A stretch of 64,000 bases of DNA from Candolleomyces eurysporus. Lineage: Eukaryota > Basidiomycota > Agaricomycetes > Agaricales > Psathyrellaceae. The stretch covers positions 29,004 through 93,003 of the forward strand of contig JANBPK010000762.1 in the NCBI GenBank assembly GCA_027579435.1, read 5' to 3'. Every line of letters starts with the position of its first letter. Position 1 is the stretch's first letter. Below, piece by piece: positions 1-10,152 of the stretch. The notes beneath the pieces are model-generated. The model did not search any database. It worked only from the letters and a program-made list of their open reading frames with translations, and was not told where the DNA came from. The translations under genes were made by a program, and so were the position numbers.

Positions 1-985
1 CTAGCTGACTGCGATGATAAAGTGAACGTCAAGTCGTATCAGTAACGAACCCACAAGGACACACAGACATCAGACTGAGAATCGAAGGCCGGACGTCTTT
101 TGCATTCCCGGGAGACAGGCCAGACGCTCCTCCCTGGCCGGGACAAATTAGATGAGGAACAGCCATACAAATCATAGATTCTGTTATATCTCTCGATGAA
201 GAATCTGTGCTGTAGTGCCACCCATAAGTATGGGGATACTAGAATTTGGAAGATGCAGCGCATGCCCTTGGTATGAAAGTTGGTCGACCGATGTTGGAGA
301 TTACAGGCGGGATACTGTTGGATTGAATGAATGGACTCAGCATTTCCATTCCGAAACATACCTTCTATAGAGAAAATTGAATAGAGATCTGGACTCGCGT
401 TTGGGGGTAACCAGACTGCCCGATGAGGAGGAGAAAGAGGCGTTTTGGAGGTATGAGAACGGTAGGCATCGGTCTTGTCGGAGCGGATCAAACCAGCTGG
501 ACTCCGAGTGGTCCGGGTCGGCATTGAAACCCACACCGTACTTGACAACATCCACACAAATCCTCCGTACTGAACGAGGGTAACAACATATCATATCGAA
601 TCACGTTTGTAACAGACAGGGTAGGAATCAAATCCATAAGTGCATACTACGAGTCCGAATGAAAGAGAAAGATCTATAGAACGGGGCATATTTTTTTAGG
701 GTTTTCTGGAAACGAAGAACGCGGGCTACAAACGCGAAGAGAAAGCAAGGACAGATTTTTTTGCTCTTTTCTAGTTTTTTCGAGACGTAGAGAATAAGTA
801 AAGAGAAATGAATAGAATGGGGAGAGCTTCTACAGCACCGCTCTCTCTGATACATACCTCACACTCAGCCATCTATCTCCGGAAAGAGCCAAAGAGACAC
901 TGGGAATGCCTAGACATCCTCCCCCCGACTCCTGGCCTCCGCCAAACTCAACTCAAGCGCGAACCTCAAATCCTCATCGAGTCCA
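1..985. repeat. Left part of segmental duplication, copy 1
   Basis: Bases 1-909 hold no gene I can support. The stretch matches 8797-9911 at clearly recognisable but imperfect identity (for example the shared run around 'cccacaaggacacacaga' near 50 and 8830, and 'cagctggactccgagtgg' near 495 and 9470). The match continues into the last exon of the F-box/WD40/UIM gene up to about 985, where copy 2 jumps to sequence equivalent to about 3835 of copy 1. Open frames here are not conserved between the copies. Confidence 0.8.
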
Positions 986-3906
986 TCCCAGGCTCCTCGT
1001 GCCCTACCACCACCGCTCGAGGGGATAGCGGCGTTACTAGTTGAACCACCACCACCCGAAGCTGTGGCCGTAGCGGGAGACGCAACCACCAACGGAACGC
1101 TCCACGCACTCGCTCTCGACGCAGCCGACTTTCCACTCCCACTAGAGCTAGAGCTGGAACTCGAAGAGACGGAAGTACAGTTCGAGGTCATAGATAACCT
1201 TCTGTTCCTCAACGACGCCGGGTGAATTTGCTGAGCTCCTGGGCTTCCTGCTCCTGCTGGAGGGCTTCCACTGCTGCTTCGAGAAATGGGTGGAGAGATG
1301 CTCGGGAAATGGGCCTCCTGGTCCAAAGGACGCCCGGGCCCGTTCCCTTGCCCCAAATTGGTGGCACTTGGGGAAGAACCGGAAGACGAAGACGAGGAAG
1401 AAACTACTCCGTCGATTGGAATAGGACTTTCAGAAGTAGTGAGGATAGCATTGGGAGCCGAGTCCAACGCAAACATTCCTCCCTCGATAGCGGCCTGGAC
1501 CTGTTCGTCCGTCAAGGCGTCTTGGGCTCCTTTCGCACTCGCACTCGTCTCCGCCATTCCACTTCCACCTTCATCCCCACCGCCCGATGGAGAGGACTGA
1601 TGCTCCTGCTGCTCGCGGCTTAACATCATGACGTACTCCAACATCTCTTCCTCACTCAATCCCATCTTCTCCAGCTCCCTCCTATGAGCCCTCTCATTCG
1701 CCTTCCTCGCCTTCTTCTCTGGGTTCTCTTTATCGTTGTGCGCGTCCCAACCTGCGAGGTAAAGCGCACGCGATTCGGATATAGTTTGTTTCATTTCAAG
1801 ATGTTCTGAAAAATNAAACGCAGAGCGTGAGTTAACTTGTTAAAGAAAAGAGAAATGAATAGCAAGAAAGAACATACCTGACCACTTTCCAGAAGCACCT
1901 ATCACGGCTCGAGTATTGCTCCCACCAGCGGAGGTAGTGGACTTTCCACTCCTCGATTTCCCGCCTTGCACCTTCCCTTTTTTATGCTGGGTGCTCTCGT
2001 CGGTGACTTCTCCGGCTTTCCACATCACAACTTCCCCTCCAACATTAATGACGAGCGTATCGCCTTTCTCGCTCATGATGATCTGCTTCACGGAGTCATC
2101 GGGGACAGAGTTGTCTTCGACTTCAAAGCCCGTTGTTCCCGCTACCCCTCCGACTCCTCCGGGTGCTGCTTGACCTTGCTGCCCTTGAGCCTGCTGCTGC
2201 TGCTGGGCATTTTGGAGGTTATGGTGATGTCCCCCACCCCTCCTCCTGACCCTCCGTAACTTAGTGGCTCTCACGACTTCCTTCACCCTCTCAAAAGTAA
2301 GACTATCCCACACGACTACGTCTCCCGCGCTCGTGCCAGTGGCCAGGACAGTGGGCGTCCGGATGACAGCAGTTACCGCAGCTTGTGGTTGCTGCTGCTG
2401 CTGGCTGTTCGTATTGAAGTTGAAGGCAGCTGCTGAAGCGTGGCGATGCTTAGACGGGGACTGGGTTTGCGAAGATGGTCCGCTGTGCTGAGAAGCGGCT
2501 TGGAACGAGTGGATAGGACGAACCATCGTCGGAAGCGAGCCGCTGGTGATGGCGGAAGAGGAGACGTCGTTCCATGGATAGACGCTGACATATCCCAGCT
2601 TGTCTCCAGCGAAGATCAAGCTCTGCGCGCCTTCCTTATCATGCGACGTGAAGCAAGGATGCAAGCACGACAGGATACCCCCGCCTTCGGGAGCACCAAA
2701 AGCGGTGATTTTGTGCCCTTCCTCTTTCTCCTCGCCCTCTGGCGCGATGTCGATCCGGTAGAAATATATGTCCCCGTGGAAGCCGACGAGGATAGAGTGG
2801 GTGTGCGGGTCGATGTGCAGAGCGAGGACTTTTGCGCACGGACGCGCTTCGCCCATTCGCCAGGGCCGTACCGCGATTCTTCGCATGTCGAGCCGTTCAG
2901 CGTCATTTGGCGCAAAGCCGGTCCAAATATCCACAGCCCCGCTCTTCTTGACACCGACCACTATCCCCAAGGCACGATTACACGCGACCTTGATACAAGG
3001 ATCTCTTAGATCCGTGGGTTTATGTGGGGAAGTCCAAAGGATATCAGGCGTCGAAGGGTCGGTGAAATTCCAAATCTTCATATGGCCATCTAGCCCTCCG
3101 GTAACCGCTATCGCCTCTCCGCCATATGACGTATCTGAAGCCTCCGTCATCCAAACCACGTCCGTCACACACCCCGCGTGCATTTCTTCGAACTGGCAAA
3201 TCCGAAACTCGGCGGCAGGACGTCTAGGATTCTCTATGGTCCTGTTGGTAACCATGAATGCGACGTGGCCTGTGATGTACCCCCAGAGGATACGAACTGT
3301 ACCCCCGGTGCTGGTTATCGCACATGCTGAGACGTTCGTCGTGAACTCGGAGGTCCTGGAGCCTAAACCTGTAGTGTTCCCCGAGGCATCGATGAACCCG
3401 GGCAGGATTTTACCCGTGGACGGGACGGAGCGGGCGATGCTTCCGTGGAACAGGGAGATGGAGAGGAGGCCAAAACCGGGGTCGCCGGGTGAGAGGAGGT
3501 GGATGCGGGAGATAGCCGGAGACGGCAGCGGCGCATGGGCAATGGTAGGCTGGCGGGAGTAGAGGAAGCGCTGGAGGAGATTGAAGCGCTCCGTGAATTC
3601 TTTGCGCCAGGTTGGCTGAGTACGCCTAAGCAAGATGAAACTCTGCTCATTGCATATGTAGTGCGTCTCGAAGGCGCTCCTCCAGGTGATGTCCTGCTCT
3701 ACGTGCCGCGCAAAGTGCTCATGTGTCTCGCCGAGATGCTGGAGAGATTGGGGGTCGAGATTCGCTGAGATGGCTGCGAGGATCTCTGCTGGGACGTCGA
3801 GTAGAAAATGAATTCCATGCTGGGTGGAAGAGTGGTTGTCGGCCTCGAAAGTGGTTCTGGGATTGCTGCGTTTTTTCTGATAAGCCTTTGGTGAGCGATG
3901 AAGCAT
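910..3906 (-). CDS. F-box / WD40-repeat protein with C-terminal ubiquitin-interacting motif
   Basis: Two exons, complement(1878-3906) and complement(910-1805), joined by a 72-nt intron with a GTATGT donor and TTTTTCAG acceptor; the splice keeps frame and gives about 974 residues. The ATG at 3906 is the first in the open frame. An F-box lies at about residues 34-80 (LDVPAEILAAIS, then DITWRSAFE). WD-type repeats follow, with IWNF and VVVWDS endings at strand d of blades, and a long low-complexity Ser/Gly/Gln-rich region. The tail shows a good UIM in the last 22 residues (DEDLRFALELSLAEA) and a weaker one near 726-740 (EEEMLEYVMMLSRE). Inference: a substrate receptor of an SCF-type ubiquitin ligase that also binds ubiquitin. 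It is transcribed divergently from the TPR/DUF4470 gene at 4061. The equivalent gene in copy 2 is reduced to its two ends. Exact WD repeat number cannot be fixed by eye. Confidence 0.85.
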
Positions 3907-4060
3907 AAAATAGGGATAAAATCTGAGGATGAGGAGGGGCGACCGACGTCGACGTTGGAGTTGAAGGGATGACAAACGTTGGATTTCCTACATATGGAGC
4001 CGTTTCGGCATTTTGCGGTAGCCGAAATTTACCCCAATTGACTCCAATTACCGGTTTATC
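3907..4060. promoter_or_regulatory. Short bidirectional promoter
   Basis: Only 154 bp separate the start codons of the F-box/WD40/UIM gene (minus) and the TPR/DUF4470 gene (plus). The same intergenic sequence is kept in copy 2 at 9988-10152, including the block around 'accgtttcggcattttgcgg'. Both genes must therefore share or overlap their promoters. No TATA box is evident. Confidence 0.6.
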
Positions 4061-5068
4061 ATGTCGACCCAGCCAGAACGCGCTCTCAATGCAAGAAACA
4101 AGGGAAATACCTTGTTCAAGGCGGGAAAGCTCGACGAGCGTGTTCCGTCTGCCAAANCCCCCCAAATTTCCAACATTCATCGCCAGGGCTGCAAAGTGCT
4201 ACAAAGAGGCGGTGGTGCTTGACCCAAAGTCCTTAGTGTACCCCTCAAACCTCAGTGCTGCTCTATACGAGCTCGGACAGTACAGCTCCTGCTCTGACAC
4301 GGTGCTGGTAGCTTGGCAACTCATAGAGTCTCCTATCAATGACTCGTTCGCGTCTAGCCAAAGGCCTCGTCTTGGGCTTGCAAGACGGTACTATTCCGTC
4401 TTCTCTCGTGCGTGAAAATTGCGCAGAGATATAACGTATTCGCGCTGTCTCCCCTGATGACCCCAGTTGGGCTGTCTACGCTGGGCTGGAAGAAAGGCTT
4501 CAAAACGGGCAGTACGAAATTACCCAGAAGGACGCGAAGAAGCATTTTTCAAAGTTACCTTTGTTCCACGCAACACCGTACGTTCGCGTTTATAATCACT
4601 TTTAACCTTTCTGACCGAGGAGATACGCACAGTGACCCTCAAATGACCTTTTTTACGTTCGGAACGGACGATTTGATCTCTCTGACTGACGGCTGGGGCC
4701 CCGACGAACCAGATCCTCCGCCCTTGAAAGACTTCACTCTGGACCAGCTATCTAACCAGTCCCCCTTGATCGCGGGCGTCGGAGACGGTACGTCTCATTG
4801 TACTGCTCCTCAATGACATTCAAATTAACTAAACCCGCTTCCGTCTTGCAGCCCGACACGCATTTGCCTCATCGGCCTCCACCACATCACCAGCTCCCAT
4901 TGCACTCCTAAAGCCGAGCAAAGCGTACCCCTAGGTCTTCTACATGACTTTGCTCTTACTCCCCAACAAAAGTCTGCTTTGAAAGCCCACATGACACTCT
5001 CAGATATTCACCCGGCGACGATTGCTCGAGACATCACAATATTCATGTTCTTTGACCAACTGATCACC
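4061..5068 (+). pseudogene. Truncated TPR/DUF4470 pseudogene (copy 1)
   Basis: This is the 5' third of the gene that is intact at 10153-14286. Three lesions are visible against the intact copy. The first intron donor GTGCGT at the end of exon 1 has lost two bases. A 23-nt deletion shifts the frame near 4350. Homology then stops abruptly at about 5068, just after the segment coding for the ATIARDI stretch. The remaining exons still show recognisable TPR residues (AAKCYKEAVVLDP) and the start of the DUF4470 region (SLTDGWGPDEPDP). An N at 4157 adds noise. It cannot encode the full protein. Confidence 0.85.
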
Positions 5069-5682
5069 AGCTGATGCTGGTCGGAACGTTCCGTGGCTCA
5101 GTGTCAGTAGACAGCACTGGCTCCGCGGAGATCCGTGGTCGTTGCAGAACTGTGCGTTTGTAGACTGAGACTCTGTCTACCAGTTCATTTTGTCAAGAAA
5201 GATGGTAGATCTGATAATCTCATAATTTGGAGGCATGGGAACCGCGACTGCTCCAAATTCCTCACAGACACTATAGTTATACACCATACACGCATATCAG
5301 ACAAGTCTCAAGTGCTACAATGCATCGAGGAGCACATTTGACTCACAACTCAACGCATGCGATACTAAGGGGCAAGTGAATTACGACGCGTTCACCTCAG
5401 TTGGCCGGGAAGCGACTGCAAAAGGCTCGGAAATCTGCAGATAACCTACAATATCGTCCCTCCCCGCTCGCGTCCTCTGCCTCCACTCAGTCGAAATCGT
5501 TAACTTACAATGCCTGCTACTTCAGTAGCGGGTCTTCCTACCCCGCGTTACCTAAGCCAAAAATTCCATTCTCAGTAGGTGGTTCCAGGAATAGACAGTG
5601 GAGCCTGTTCAAATTTTAGGGTACAAGATCGCTACAAATCCGCGCAAAACAGGGCAAGCCCACATTCTACTCCGCAACCACC
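5069..5682. other. No recognisable gene
   Basis: This stretch lies between the breakpoint of the duplicated TPR/DUF4470 fragment and the F-box gene. I see only short frames without family features. The last part presumably contains the promoter of the F-box gene. Confidence 0.5.
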
Positions 5683-6832
5683 ATGACCGGAACTCTGCCC
5701 GACGAATTGCTGCAAGAAATTCTGGAGATTCGATTATCTGTCGACTACCTAACGCTCGCCAAACGGTCTCCGGAGGGCCTCATCACTAGGCGCTCTGAGG
5801 CGCTCGAACTACTCCTCGTATCCCGACGCTGGCAGCGGATTGCTCTCCCTTTGATGTGCGAAACAATCCTTCTCGCATCTCAACAAGATGCGAAAATTCT
5901 GGCCTCTCTGCTGACTCGTCACAAGGGTATCGGTGCCCGCGTCAAAAAACNTCCGCCTCGAGGGGGCATACGGCCAGATCTTGCGTAAGATCCTGATTTC
6001 CCTTCCCAACCTCTTATATCTATCCGTGTCTCTCACTGTCTCCTCGAAAAAGATGGCAGGAGGTTTATGCGCTGGACTCAGGCATGTTAACCCAGAGTAC
6101 GTGGTCGTGCGCGACAAAGGTCAACGGTACACCAATCAGGGAGAGCGGAATGTGGTCGACTCTCTGATCGAGTGTATGACTTCCGTTTGGACAAACATGG
6201 TCAGTACTCTTTCTGTGAAATGTCAGTGCCTGGAATGTTCACAGTGACCCTTCATGCTCCCAGAGATGGTATGACCATCCCGACGACGTTGGTCAAGAGT
6301 CATCCAACTGGGGATCCTATATTGCGCGCCGAGACCGTGCTCGAGACCTAGCACTGGCTCTGCCTCGCATCCCAAAACTGGAGGTGGTATACATTACCTT
6401 CCCCCGCATTTACGTGACCGTTAAAAGACTTGAACAAGACCCCAATAATGTAATCCTCTGTGCACTGAAGAATCGTGCTGTCCGGAGGATCTACAGCCGG
6501 AGGGTATGGAGCGACCATGACATACTCAATGCCCAGAATCTACAAGAGGTTCTGAATCTCCACCCTCGGCTTCGAGGGCTTCTTCATTTTCCAGTACGAG
6601 GTCCTCCGATCCCCCCACTAGAGTACGCTGCGATTGGCGACAGGAACGCGTGAGTCCCCCTTCTTCATTCATTAATTCTCTTTCTAAACAGTTGACACTC
6701 CTTTCCCTTAGCGGTGAATTCCTAGCAACCTTTGGTTTTGGATGCAGCTGCTGTTCTGTGACACACCCGTTGGTCGTGGGATACCCGTACCCGTGTAGCG
6801 AGCGCTGCTACAAATTGTACCGCTTTGATTAA
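5683..6832 (+). CDS. F-box protein
   Basis: Exons 5683-6199, 6264-6649 and 6712-6832 give about 340 residues once the extra N at 5951 is dropped; with the N kept the frame breaks at once. Introns are 64 nt (GTCAGT..CCCAG) and 62 nt (GTGAGT..CTTAG). A nearer acceptor at 6691 would instead stop the protein two codons later, so the C-terminus is uncertain. The N-terminus TLPDELLQEILE, followed after a spacer by LLLVSRRWQRIALPLMCETILL, is the usual form of Agaricomycete F-box proteins. The rest resembles degenerate leucine-rich sequence (LISLPNLLYLSVSL). Expected role: substrate adaptor in an SCF ubiquitin ligase; substrate unknown. Confidence 0.7.
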
Positions 6833-6944
6833 CGGCATATGTATTATCCTCGTAGGTAGTTAAATTTGTATGACAGAGGCTATAACTACTGCCAACAAAA
6901 TGGCGCTCTGCTCCTGACTGAGGTTGCGCTTGGGCGAGTCAGGC

Positions 6945-7022
6945 AATGAGGTTATGAACTGCGCTCAAGGATATTCTCTGAACAAATGGAATGAGGTTAT
7001 GAACTGTGCTCAAGGATATTCT
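6945..7022. repeat. 33-bp direct repeat
   Basis: Two copies of a 33-bp sequence beginning aatgaggttatgaact lie at 6945-6977 and 6990-7022 and differ at one base. They sit in the 3' flank between the convergent F-box and tyrosinase genes (6833-7184), which otherwise shows nothing I can name. Confidence 0.85.
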
Positions 7023-7184
7023 GCAAGCTGCCACCCACTGTCAATCCAACAACCAAAATTCATGAACTTTTTCAGGTTGTTCTCGAGTGCATGAATGGAA
7101 TTCGGAACGAAACGGTTCTCTACTGACGATGCTATTCGACCAGTACATTTGATCATCTTCTAATAACTGACTGCCACGATTGGC

Positions 7185-8565
7185 CTAGTAAGTATAGCAG
7201 TATGGCTCCAGACGAATATCCATAGCATTGCGAAGGGTGACCCAGGGAGTCGCGAGGCCAGGGTAAGGAAGTTGGTAGTCCAACGTGACTTCGCCAAACG
7301 GGGGCTGATTGTTCACTTTCCCGCCGATCTGGTACAGCCTATTGTCCAAGTCAACATTCTGCCATTGCCACCAAATGCGGTCCAATCCAGCGTGGTGCAA
7401 AAAGAAGATGGGATCTAGTGGAGATTTGAGGCATTCAGAAAAATAATACCCTGCGAGTTAAAGAAGCGACTAACCATTGGGACTAGTATAAAAACTTGTC
7501 ATATCGCCGCCCATAAACCCATGTCCGGCATCATGGAGGGCGGGGTCAGGCTTGAACGGGATACCGTCCAATGAGTTCCAGAAATTGTCATAGGTAGTCT
7601 GGCTCATGATGTTGGAAATATGAGGCTGGCTGAGGAAAGGGCGAAGGTATTCCTGGAATCCTCTAACTAAACAGTGGTCAGTAAAGCGACGCCCTGGCCC
7701 GACGTGTAGGACGTGGTTGGCGAAGGGACCAGTTTGGACGCATCCTTTCATGAAATCAGGAATGAGAGGGAATGCGGAGCCGTCGTCGTCCGTCGGTGGG
7801 GTGTATGTACCGGCGACCCCGTCTCCACCAAACCCGGTCACTGGGTCGAATAAGGATGACTGTTGAATTCTAAGAGACATGAGCCTAGGCCTGATAAATG
7901 TTTGATTTGGAGCATCACTCACGGCGTAGTGCCATTGGTATCTCGAGTCCAGTCCCAGTAACTGAGTAGAAATTTAGAAATTCATTCTAAAATGATAGAC
8001 CTCCCTGAGGACTCACGGGAAAGGTCCAGCATAGTTGCAGTCACGCAGGGCTTGGTGATGAAGATAACCGAAATGCCTGTGCCAAGGTAAGAATTGGCCC
8101 TAAAATATTATAAGCGATTTGGTCTTGCTGGGATGTAGGGGCATAGAGCACGGAAGACTCACGACACCATGGACCCTATCCGCAGCGTTGCTATGACTGA
8201 ACGAAAACTCGTCAAACCGATTGAATTTGTTCGGCAGAGTGGTGTTGAGGGCCCGTCGCTGTTGCAGACATTTGACTGCACGGATATAGTCCTGCTTGTG
8301 CGTAGCACTCAGGTCTCGCCTGCATGCAATATATCAGCAAAAGACGGCCCTGTGAGAGATGCGAAAAAACGTTGAAACCTCACCATTCTTTGCGAACAGC
8401 AAGACGCTTGCATCTTCGTGGGCCACCACTGCCTGGGCGACTAGCATCAGTAGCCTCGGGCTCGAGTTTGACGTACTCCACACCATCTGTCGCGGCCTGG
8501 GGCAACGCCGAAACGAAGACAGCGAGGAAGACGATCGAAAGGTTGCACAGGACGCGGGGAATCAT
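7185..8565 (-). CDS. Secreted short tyrosinase (type 3 copper oxidase)
   Basis: Six exons on the minus strand (8384-8565, 8163-8319, 8017-8099, 7923-7961, 7475-7869, 7185-7414) splice in frame to about 361 residues. The N-terminus is a signal peptide (MIPRVLCNLSIVFLAVFVSA). The CuA site is visible as FSFSH (H103), VHG (H111) and FLPWHR (H120), followed by PYWDWTRD. The CuB site is H266 and H270 in LHDAGHGFMGGDM, and H292/H293 in DPIFFLHHAGLDRIWW. These are the copper ligands and fold markers of tyrosinases, which oxidise phenols to quinones (melanin or secondary metabolite chemistry). It lacks the C-terminal lid domain of the long mushroom enzymes, so it belongs to the short secreted class. 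It is single copy, lying between the two copies of the segmental duplication. Confidence 0.92.
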
Positions 8566-8796
8566 CAGAGCGGCTGCTGGGGGAAGCTTTGCTAGGAAAT
8601 CGAGCTGTTATATACCGATAGGCGCTAGGTGCGTCATGTGAATGTGCTCGTGGCAGGATACCCGAGGCAAATGAGCTTGAAGTAATGATAGAATCGAAGA
8701 GAACGTAAACGCCTGATGGTGGAAATGCAGACCAGCCGTGTACTGACATACCAGGAACGTCAATGAGAAAGCTTCTCCGCGAACCGTTCACTATGT

Positions 8797-9911
8797 GACT
8801 GCGATAATCAAGTAAACGTCGATGCGTATCAACAACGCACCCACAAGGACACACAGATATCAGACTAAGAATTGAAGGCCGGAGTCTTTGCGTGTCCCAG
8901 AGATAGGCCAGACGCTCCTCCCTGGCCTGGACAAATTGGATGACATACGGCCATACAATTCACAGATTCTCTTGCTTGTCTAGATGGAGAATCTGTGCTG
9001 TAATGCCGTTTGTAAGTATGGAGGTCAGAGAATTTGGAAGACACAGCCCATGCCCTTGGTATGACTGAAGGTCAGTCGAACAATGTTCCCGAGATTAAAG
9101 ACGGGGTACTGTCAGATTGAAGGAATGAGCCCATCATTTCCATTCCATATAGTCCATCATTTCCATTCCATATAGTCTGGTAGAAAGGAGCCTTTGGTTT
9201 CTAGTATGCAGTTTTACGGCAAAGCCAGAGACATTGTGACACCTTGCCCTGCCCATCGCGTATCTTGACATTTATCCTAGTGGGTTAGCACCCTGAGCAG
9301 CGAGAATCAAGAATGCTCGGATAGGACATACCTGTTTTAGAGTAAATTTAATGAAGATCTGGACTTGCATTTGTGTACACGCATCATATGATGGGGAGGA
9401 GAAAGAGGCATTTTGGAGGTATGAGAAATGCCTCCGTTGCGGCACTGGTCTTGTCGGAGCGGATTAAATCAGCTGGACTCCGAGTGGCTCGGGCGTACTA
9501 TTGGATGGACCCACACCACACTCGACAGCATCCGCGCAAATCCTCCGGTACTGAAAAAAGGGAGCAACATATCATATCGAATCGTGTTTACGACAGACAC
9601 GGTGGGAGGTAAATCCGTAAGCGCATACTACGAGTCCGAAAGAAAGAGTATGATCTATAAAACGGGGCATATTTATTGGGATTTTTTCTTGAAAAGAAGA
9701 AAAAGAGGGGTGAACAACGAAGAATAACACGTGAAGAATAAGGAAAGAGAAATGAATAGAATGGCGAGAGCTTCTACAATACTGCTCTCCCTGATGCTTA
9801 CCTCACACTGAGCCATCTGTCTCCTAGACATCTTCCCCCGGACTCCTGGCCTCCGCCAAACTCAACTCAAGCGCGAACCTCAAATCCTCATCGAGCCCAT
9901 TCCAGGCTCCT
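8797..9911. repeat. Left part of segmental duplication, copy 2
   Basis: Matches 1-985 with scattered substitutions and an additional block of about 170 bp around 9140-9330. No gene is supported here apart from the last 88 bases, which are the 3' stub of the F-box/WD40/UIM gene. At about 9911 the match switches to the segment equivalent to 3835 of copy 1. Confidence 0.8.
9131..9176. repeat. 23-bp tandem duplication
   Basis: The 23-bp unit beginning ccatcatttccattcc occurs twice head to tail (9131-9153, 9154-9176). The corresponding place in copy 1 has no tandem pair, so it arose in copy 2. Confidence 0.85.
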
Positions 9912-9987
9912 CGTGGTTGTCGGTCTCAAAAGTGGTTCTGGGGTTGCTGCGTTTTTTCCGATAAGCCTTTGGTGAGCGATGAAGCAT
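9824..9987 (-). pseudogene. Fused remnants of the F-box/WD40/UIM gene (copy 2)
   Basis: Bases 9824-9911 match the last coding bases of the intact gene at 910 (stop codon included). Bases 9912-9987 match its first 26 or so codons (start at 3906). The roughly 2.85 kb between them is missing, with a few bases (gtg) shared at the junction, as expected for a deletion joined at microhomology. No F-box, WD40 or UIM region remains. Confidence 0.85.
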
Positions 9988-10152
9988 AAAATAGGGATAA
10001 AAATCTGAGGGCGAGGAGGGGCGACCGACGTCGACGTTGGAGTTGAAGGGATGACAAACGTTGGATTTCCTGCATATGGAACCGTTTCGGCATTTTGCGG
10101 TAGCCGAAAATTACCCTAATTGACTCCAATTACCGGTTTCTCCTTTTAAACC
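9988..10152. promoter_or_regulatory. Promoter of intact TPR/DUF4470 gene
   Basis: Equivalent to the bidirectional promoter at 3907-4060. In this copy only the rightward gene is intact. The leftward gene keeps its start codon but has lost its body. Confidence 0.5.

Noticed and set aside
39..855. Overlapping open frames of 60-172 codons on both strands
   Set aside because: They are not conserved in the duplicated copy at 8797-9790, which has frame-shifting differences, and have no protein family features.
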